Source of the DNA: G020353355 sp050116155
GTDB lineage: Bacteria; Desulfobacterota; Desulfobacteria; Desulfobacterales; JAHEIW01
Assembly: GCA_050116155.1 (NCBI GenBank)
Contig: JASFPE010000183.1
Coordinates: 1-9,429 of the forward strand
Length of the DNA: 9,429 bases
Direction: 5' to 3'
In this document: piece by piece, positions 4,894 to 9,429 of the stretch
How the letters are laid out: each line of letters starts with the position of its first letter
How positions within the stretch are numbered: position 1 is the first letter of the stretch
Notes under the pieces: generated by a model
Told to the model about the DNA's origin: nothing
Seen by the model: only the letters and a program-made list of their open reading frames with translations
Database searches by the model: none
Translations under genes and position numbers: made by a program

Positions 4894-6393
4894 CTAATTT
4901 GGTGCAGTGATCACGTCGTAGATCTGTTTGCCAATCACGTCCTGTGAAAAAACCGTTTCCACCACTTTCTTATTGATGGCAATAAGGCTCTTTCTTTTTT
5001 TCATATCCAAAAGCCGAATGGTAGCTCTGATGGGTGTTTCATTCCTGTCAAACACTTTGTCAACGAAACCTACTTCATCGAGCCTGAGGATCTTGTCAAG
5101 CCTCTCCTGCAAGGCCTGCTCCGGTGTTGGTTTTTCTTTCCCTATGTCTTTGAAATCCTGTCCGTCCACAAGGAGGACTGTATACAGATGGCCCAGCTTC
5201 ATTCCCTTGGCTTGGAAATCGGGCGTAATAAAGGGGATACTTCTCCCGATAACGGGTCTATCTAAAAACCAGGGTTCAAGATACGCAAATCCAAATCCCT
5301 CTAAAACACTGGTAGTAATCACAAGATTGGCCGCCCGAACCATGTCGCCCACCCCGTAGCGCTCTATTTTTGCCGGATCCTGGGGATCCGTCTCCCGCTC
5401 CAGCGTGACCAGATCATTGAAACCGATTGATACGGGCAGTCTATACTTTCTGACAAAATCGAGAAGCTGATCGGCATAGCGGGCATCGTCACCGCTCTCC
5501 GGACTGAGGCTCACCAGCAGGTGGAATTTCCCCTCAATGTGGTCGTGGTTGCGCTTTGCATATCCTTTAGTCAGACTGTTTAAAAAACAGGTAAAGAAAA
5601 TGGCCTCCTCGACGTTTTTGCGTCGCACGCAGCGCACCGGATACAGGATAAAGCTCACTGAAGGATCAAGCCCTTCTCTGGCGATGATCTTTTTCCGGAG
5701 CTCATCGGTTCTGTCATCCGTGGGAATAATTGATTTATCCACGGAATTCGGGATGTAAAAAATGTTGTTTTCATCGATACCATGCTCAATAAGCCTTGAT
5801 CGATCATAGCGGTTGATGGCAATGTACCGGATACTCGGAAAAGAAGGATAGATGACACTGTGCCAGTCCGGTACCATCCCAAATCGGTACTCGTGAAATT
5901 TTTTCACATTGCGAAAAAAGTGAGGGCGCTGCTGGACAAAGTCATGCACCCGGTAGATAAACTTTTTTTTAATCCCCGCCGTGTGGCACAAATGGGTGTA
6001 AAGGTAAAAAGCGTAGGTAACGGATGGATCGATCCCGATGCCAAGGTTTTCGATGAGAATGGTATCCATGCCAGCCAGTTTGGCGTCAAGAATTTCTGCC
6101 AGATTCGTGCCCTGCCACACGTAGTCGTGCACCTGCTGGTCACTAATTGATTTCTCGACCCGCTTTCTCGATTCTGCTTCCGGATGAAATTCGTCGATAT
6201 CGAGGTATTCAAGCGCGTCCGGAATGGGTTCCAAAAAATCCTGGTAATTTGGTGATAGTTTTCCAAAAAGGGTGATTTTCAGATTTGGATCAATTTCCCG
6301 CAGCGCGCGCACGTTTCGCGAGATAACGGTATTTACCCCGTCCTGAAAACCGATACCGTAGTGGCCGATGCCAAGATGCAATTTTTTACTCAA
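4894..6393 (-). CDS. GT4-like glycosyltransferase (499 aa)
   Basis: A retaining GT-B-fold glycosyltransferase that would move a sugar from a nucleotide-sugar donor to an acceptor in the cytosol. The N-terminus has a Gly-rich loop (LGIGHYGIGFQDGVNTV, 7-23). The second Rossmann half carries YPVRCVRRKNVEEAI (251-265), the basic donor-phosphate segment. Further on is the EX7E motif EGFGFAYLE (E365 and E373), typical of GT4. At 499 residues it is longer than average, the extra being mostly a C-terminal part after residue 400 (KEKPTPEQALQERLDKI...) and an insert around 275-345. The start is TTG at 6391-6393, supported by GAGGG 5 nt upstream. It follows the other glycosyltransferase by 16 nt, so the two are cotranscribed. 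Donor and acceptor are unknown; the GH130 neighbours make mannose or glucose plausible. Confidence 0.85.
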   Translation of the reverse strand: MSKKLHLGIGHYGIGFQDGVNTVISRNVRALREIDPNLKITLFGKLSPNYQDFLEPIPDALEYLDIDEFHPEAESRKRVEKSISDQQVHDYVWQGTNLAEILDAKLAGMDTILIENLGIGIDPSVTYAFYLYTHLCHTAGIKKKFIYRVHDFVQQRPHFFRNVKKFHEYRFGMVPDWHSVIYPSFPSIRYIAINRYDRSRLIEHGIDENNIFYIPNSVDKSIIPTDDRTDELRKKIIAREGLDPSVSFILYPVRCVRRKNVEEAIFFTCFLNSLTKGYAKRNHDHIEGKFHLLVSLSPESGDDARYADQLLDFVRKYRLPVSIGFNDLVTLERETDPQDPAKIERYGVGDMVRAANLVITTSVLEGFGFAYLEPWFLDRPVIGRSIPFITPDFQAKGMKLGHLYTVLLVDGQDFKDIGKEKPTPEQALQERLDKILRLDEVGFVDKVFDRNETPIRATIRLLDMKKRKSLIAINKKVVETVFSQDVIGKQIYDVITAPN

Positions 6394-6409
6394 TTTATCC
6401 CTCTAACTT

Positions 6410-7591
6410 CTATAAAAAGGCTTCGGCGATCAGGCTGTGTCCACCCTGTTGATTGCGATGAATTGCCTTTTTATAGACCTGAATATGTTTCTTTGCGGTG
6501 ATGGACCAGCTTATCTTTTTTCTGACATAGGATCTTGCCCGCTGCGAGTATTTTTTCCGCAGCGATTCGTCGCCCATGACCATCAAAATCGCACGCTTTA
6601 GCTCTTCCCTGTCCCCTGGCGGAACAGCCACTGCTGCACCGCTGGCTTCCGCTTCGGCCTTCAGTCCTTCAATACCCGATACGACTGCCGGCACGCCGAG
6701 GGCAAAACTGTGTGCAAGATTGCCGCTTTGAGAAGCGAAGGTATAAGGCATCACCATAAGATCGAAAGCAGCCATGATACGATTGTAGGCCCCCGGGGCA
6801 AAACTTCCCAGCTCGACTTTGATCTGATCCTTGTACTTGCATTGGTTGACCAGGGACAGCAGTTTCTGCTTGTAATCAATCTGGTTTGAATCCCCCATCC
6901 TCGCATCTCCGGCGAGCATCAGTGTCGTATCTTCGCCCAGTGCAGGGGCAAGATCATCCCAAATTTCAAGTACGCTGTCGAAGCCCTTGGTCTGGGTGAA
7001 CCATCCCAGCATTCCTACCACACGCCTGCCCGCAAGCCCCAGCCGCTTTTTGGCTTCCTTGCGCGAGATGGATACTTTCGCAGCCGCTCCATGGGGGATA
7101 ACGTACATATTGTCGACCATTCGGCCAAGATTGGCGTGAAGGTTTACCCACTGATACTCGGCATGCGCGATACCTGCGTGAACCAGTCGCTGCATAATAT
7201 CCATGTACAGACATATCATGGGATTTAGCCGGGTATAGATCGAATGATAGGTGATCACCAGCGGATATTTCCCCTGGACATGCAGCCGGAATCCCAGTCG
7301 CAAAAGCCCCGATGCGTGATCCCCGCTAGTTTGATAAAGTCCGTACTCATGCTGGATATGAACGACATCGGGTTTTATTTTTTGAATGGTGTCGTGCACC
7401 ACCCCATCCCAGCCGTGCACGTCGGTATTCATCACCGGGTAGATGTTTTTTTCCCCTGGCCTTCCGCCATCCGGATGGCAGATGACATAAATTTCATTGT
7501 TGGCTTTCCTCAGCGCCGTTACGAGCTCATCCGAGTATGTGGCAATGCCGCAGGCGCGCGGAGGCCAGCTTGACAGCCATACAATTTTCAT
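6410..7591 (-). CDS. GT4-family glycosyltransferase (393 aa)
   Basis: A GT-B glycosyltransferase. It begins MKIVWLSSWPPRACGIATYSDELV, with the Cys-Gly-Ile-Ala-Thr-Tyr loop typical of many GT4 enzymes. It continues with DVVHIQHEYGLY (75-86), VITYHS (112-117), YVIPHGA (163-169), GWFTQTKGFDSVL (196-208) with the donor-binding Lys, and FASQSGNLAHSFALGVPAVVS (285-305) near the donor site. In that last segment the usual EX7E glutamates are replaced (Ala and His by alignment to GVP), as in the subgroup reading 'SQSG...A...G.P'. I chose the ATG at 7589-7591 because AAGGAG lies 7 nt upstream and the next residues are a clean Rossmann strand; an upstream frame extension to 7660 looks spurious. It lies between GH130 (84-bp gap) and the second GT (16-bp gap) in one operon. 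Confidence 0.88.
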   Translation of the reverse strand: MKIVWLSSWPPRACGIATYSDELVTALRKANNEIYVICHPDGGRPGEKNIYPVMNTDVHGWDGVVHDTIQKIKPDVVHIQHEYGLYQTSGDHASGLLRLGFRLHVQGKYPLVITYHSIYTRLNPMICLYMDIMQRLVHAGIAHAEYQWVNLHANLGRMVDNMYVIPHGAAAKVSISRKEAKKRLGLAGRRVVGMLGWFTQTKGFDSVLEIWDDLAPALGEDTTLMLAGDARMGDSNQIDYKQKLLSLVNQCKYKDQIKVELGSFAPGAYNRIMAAFDLMVMPYTFASQSGNLAHSFALGVPAVVSGIEGLKAEAEASGAAVAVPPGDREELKRAILMVMGDESLRKKYSQRARSYVRKKISWSITAKKHIQVYKKAIHRNQQGGHSLIAEAFL

Positions 7592-7675
7592 TTTGTTACT
7601 CCTTTTCTGAATCAGGTATATCACCGGCGTTAGGCAGAATATAGCGAGGATGATAGGCAAACTCTTTTTCTTTCG

Positions 7676-8602
7676 TCAAGCATTGTCGGAACACAGATTT
7701 AAAATATCATCAAGTTTTGCTTCTGCAACCGCGATGCAGGTATCCGCGGCGCCGTAATACATTTTAAGGGTACCGTCGGATTCCAAAATAATTCCGCAGG
7801 GAAACACCACATTGGGCACATCTCCGGTGCGCTCGTATAATTTCTCGGGCCCGAAGATGAAATGTGAGGTATAACCGATAACAATGGATGGATCGTTTTG
7901 ATCCAGCAACATGGCACCGACGCGATAAAGCCGCCCGGCGGCAGTCTCGCGAACGCCATGGTAAAGGGTAAACCAGCCTTGATCGGTCTTCAGCGGCGGC
8001 GTGGAAATCCCCAGTTTGTAAGATCCCCAGCCGGGTTCGGGTCCCAGAATCGCCCTGGCTCGGCCCCAGTGAATAAGGTCTTTGGAATAGGTGATCCAGA
8101 TAGCACCCATCTGACCTCCCATTCCTCCCGGACGATCGATCAGCGCATAACTGCCGTCAATTTTTTCAGGGAAAAGAATGGCATCTTTGTTGTCGACTTC
8201 AGTGGCCAGACTGATACGCTCGAAATGGACAAAATCTTTGGTACTACCGATCCCGACCCGCGGGCCAAACGGGCCGTATGCTGTATAGGTAATGTAATTG
8301 GTGTCTTCCATAAGGGTGATGCGCGGATCTTCAATACCAAAACGCTCATAGGGTTCATAATAGGGATCGACTGACGGTGTTATCCAAGGCTGAGGATCCA
8401 CTTCAAAGTGATAACCGTCATCAGAACGCGCCAAGGTCAAATGGCTATGGCCCTCGAGATCCTCAATCCGCAACAGCAGCAGATACTGATTTTGAAACTT
8501 GCAGGCTGCCGCATTAAAGACGGTGTTGCAGGGGTAGGGTACGTCATCGCTGCTTAAAATCGGGTTTTTATCATAACGTTTGAATGGGTAAAGTTTATTC
8601 AC
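7676..8602 (-). CDS. GH130-family mannoside phosphorylase/hydrolase
   Basis: A 308-residue five-bladed beta-propeller enzyme of glycoside hydrolase family 130. Characterised members cleave beta-1,4- or beta-1,2-mannosides, usually by phosphorolysis, giving mannose 1-phosphate. Visible family motifs are TVFNAAACKF (27-36), ERFGIEDPRIT (86-96) with the presumed general-acid Asp92, YALIDRPGG (152-160), GSYKLGISTPPLKTDQGWFTLYHGV (193-217), NVVFPCGI (264-271) and YYGAADTCIAVA (282-293). R157, K196 and H215 are candidates for the phosphate site, which would favour a phosphorylase, but substrate is not determinable here. The start is GTG at 8600-8602, with GAGGA 9 nt upstream; a GTG at 8618-8620 overlaps that site. 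No signal peptide is visible, so it is cytosolic. It heads the operon GH130-GT4-GT4. Confidence 0.9.
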   Translation of the reverse strand: MNKLYPFKRYDKNPILSSDDVPYPCNTVFNAAACKFQNQYLLLLRIEDLEGHSHLTLARSDDGYHFEVDPQPWITPSVDPYYEPYERFGIEDPRITLMEDTNYITYTAYGPFGPRVGIGSTKDFVHFERISLATEVDNKDAILFPEKIDGSYALIDRPGGMGGQMGAIWITYSKDLIHWGRARAILGPEPGWGSYKLGISTPPLKTDQGWFTLYHGVRETAAGRLYRVGAMLLDQNDPSIVIGYTSHFIFGPEKLYERTGDVPNVVFPCGIILESDGTLKMYYGAADTCIAVAEAKLDDILNLCSDNA

Positions 8603-8814
8603 TAATCGTCTTCCTCTCACACAATTGGTTTATTTCTCTGAGCCGCATTTGATATCGCGCAGCTTATTCTGCACATATAGCACCATTTTAAAAAATATTA
8701 AAGCAGAACGCTGAGGGCTTTAAAGACGATGAACCTTCCAGCATACGCAAAACTTGTCATTTAATAAATTTGCGGATATTAATAAAGGATCAGTGATTTG
8801 AAGGGAGATGAAAG
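8603..8814. other. Divergent promoter region between the two GH130 genes
   Basis: About 210 bp with no coding frame, separating two oppositely oriented GH130 genes. It must hold the promoters for both. The only decent candidate faces right (8754-8782). The left-facing promoter could not be identified, and I saw no strong operator palindrome, only a short AT palindrome (8759-8769). Confidence 0.7.
8754..8782 (+). promoter_or_regulatory. Candidate sigma-70 promoter for the second GH130 gene
   Basis: TTGTCA (8754-8759), a 17-nt spacer, then TATTAA (8777-8782). The -35 differs from consensus at one base and the -10 at two. It sits 32 nt before the TTG start. The palindrome ATTTA-A-TAAAT (8759-8769) overlaps the spacer and could be an operator, but is also likely by chance in AT-rich DNA. 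Confidence 0.4.
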
Positions 8815-9429
8815 TTGAATTATTTTGAGCCACTTGAATTGAAGCGCAGACGGCAAAGATTCGTGCCCGACTCATCGAGGGTGATTACAAGATTTTTCGG
8901 ACCCGGCGGCCGCAGACGGCAAAAGCGGGTCATACAGCGCGTGGTATCTTTGCCCGATGAAAAATTACACGAAATTTTGGAGGCGGTTCTGCGCGACTTT
9001 TCAGATCGACACCAGGATCTGGAAAACACACTACACCGCCATTTTAAGAAAATCGAAGATCTGACGGACCATCCTGAACGTTTGACTCACGAGCAAAGAT
9101 TACTGTTGGGTGCATTTTTTACCAAAGAGTACTCGATCGAATCGGTCGCCTTTTTTAACCCCTCCATTGTGCCGCATCCCAATCAGGAAGACCTGCCTGA
9201 GGGCTCTCTGAGGGTTATTTTCAGCTTTAGAGCTGTGGGCGAGGGCCACATTTCTTCATTGACGTTTCGCAGCGGGGTATTGGGTAAGAAAAATAACTTG
9301 ATGTTGGGCCCGGTCAGCCCGTTTTTGGAAACGCCGGAAGTCGTCCTTAACCCAACCTACGATAAGGACTTATTTCTCATGATCTTAAGCGATGAGCTCG
9401 AGTGTGATGATATCATTTACCAGATTTTT
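8815..9429 (+). CDS. Long-form GH130-family glycosidase (N-terminal part)
   Basis: The first 205 residues of a second GH130-type protein; the gene continues past the right edge. The first 90 or so residues are a basic, helical region (RRRQRFVPDSSRVITRFF, then LHEILEAVLRDFSDRHQDLE), as in the longer GH130 proteins that carry an extra N-terminal domain. Then comes LLLGAFFTKEYSIESVAFFNPSIVPHP (97-121), where FNPS marks the first propeller blade, followed by GSLRVIFSFRAVGEGHISSLTFRSGV (130-155). These are hallmark segments of that subgroup. The catalytic Asp region lies beyond the window. The start is TTG at 8815-8817 with AAGGGAG 7 nt upstream. It diverges from the shorter GH130 gene, which suggests related roles in mannoside turnover. 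Confidence 0.85.
   Translation, partial: MNYFEPLELKRRRQRFVPDSSRVITRFFGPGGRRRQKRVIQRVVSLPDEKLHEILEAVLRDFSDRHQDLENTLHRHFKKIEDLTDHPERLTHEQRLLLGAFFTKEYSIESVAFFNPSIVPHPNQEDLPEGSLRVIFSFRAVGEGHISSLTFRSGVLGKKNNLMLGPVSPFLETPEVVLNPTYDKDLFLMILSDELECDDIIYQIF

Noticed and set aside
5904..6266. Alternative minus-strand frame inside the 499-aa glycosyltransferase
   Set aside because: It is an out-of-frame shadow of a well-supported GT gene with no family features.
7592..7660. N-terminal extension of the 393-aa glycosyltransferase
   Set aside because: The AAGGAG site and clean MKIVWLSS start at 7591 show that the extra 23 residues are untranslated leader.

Overview
The window suggests a mesophilic Gram-negative bacterium of the Desulfobacterota/Deltaproteobacteria type. 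This is inferred from gene style, not from a marker gene. The pointers are moderate GC, frequent GTG/TTG starts behind good Shine-Dalgarno sites, a DksA-like protein, a well-formed sigma-54 promoter, several tiny Cys4 proteins, and a two-helix K+ channel fused to an RCK domain. Every complete gene lies on the minus strand. Only the last, partial gene is on the plus strand.

Region 1 (1-1858, minus strand): the N-terminal part of a K+ channel/RCK protein (running off the left edge), a conspicuous nested inverted repeat, an HU-family DNA-binding protein, a small Cys4 zinc-ribbon protein, a DksA-type RNA polymerase regulator, and a 52-residue Cys-rich ORF. This is mostly housekeeping and global regulation.

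Region 2 (1919-4578, minus strand): a compact chaperonin operon. Its order is small OB-fold-like protein, zinc-ribbon protein, groES, groEL. It begins at a near-perfect sigma-54 (-24/-12) promoter placed 19 nt before the first start codon and ends at an intrinsic-type terminator with a long loop. I see no CIRCE element. The arrangement implies that this GroESL copy is made on demand through an enhancer-binding activator, possibly with its two small partners.

Region 3 (4743-9429): a carbohydrate module. On the minus strand, a GH130-family mannoside phosphorylase/hydrolase is followed by two GT4-type glycosyltransferases. Diverging from them across about 210 bp is a second, longer GH130-family gene, cut by the right edge. 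Two GH130 enzymes with two glycosyltransferases fit synthesis and phosphorolytic turnover of a mannose-containing glycan or solute. The exact product cannot be read from sequence.

I see no phage, insertion sequence, CRISPR, tRNA or rRNA. The least ordinary points are the sigma-54-driven chaperonin operon with its two small co-genes and the GH130/GT4 divergent module. Neither is clearly an undescribed system on this evidence alone.
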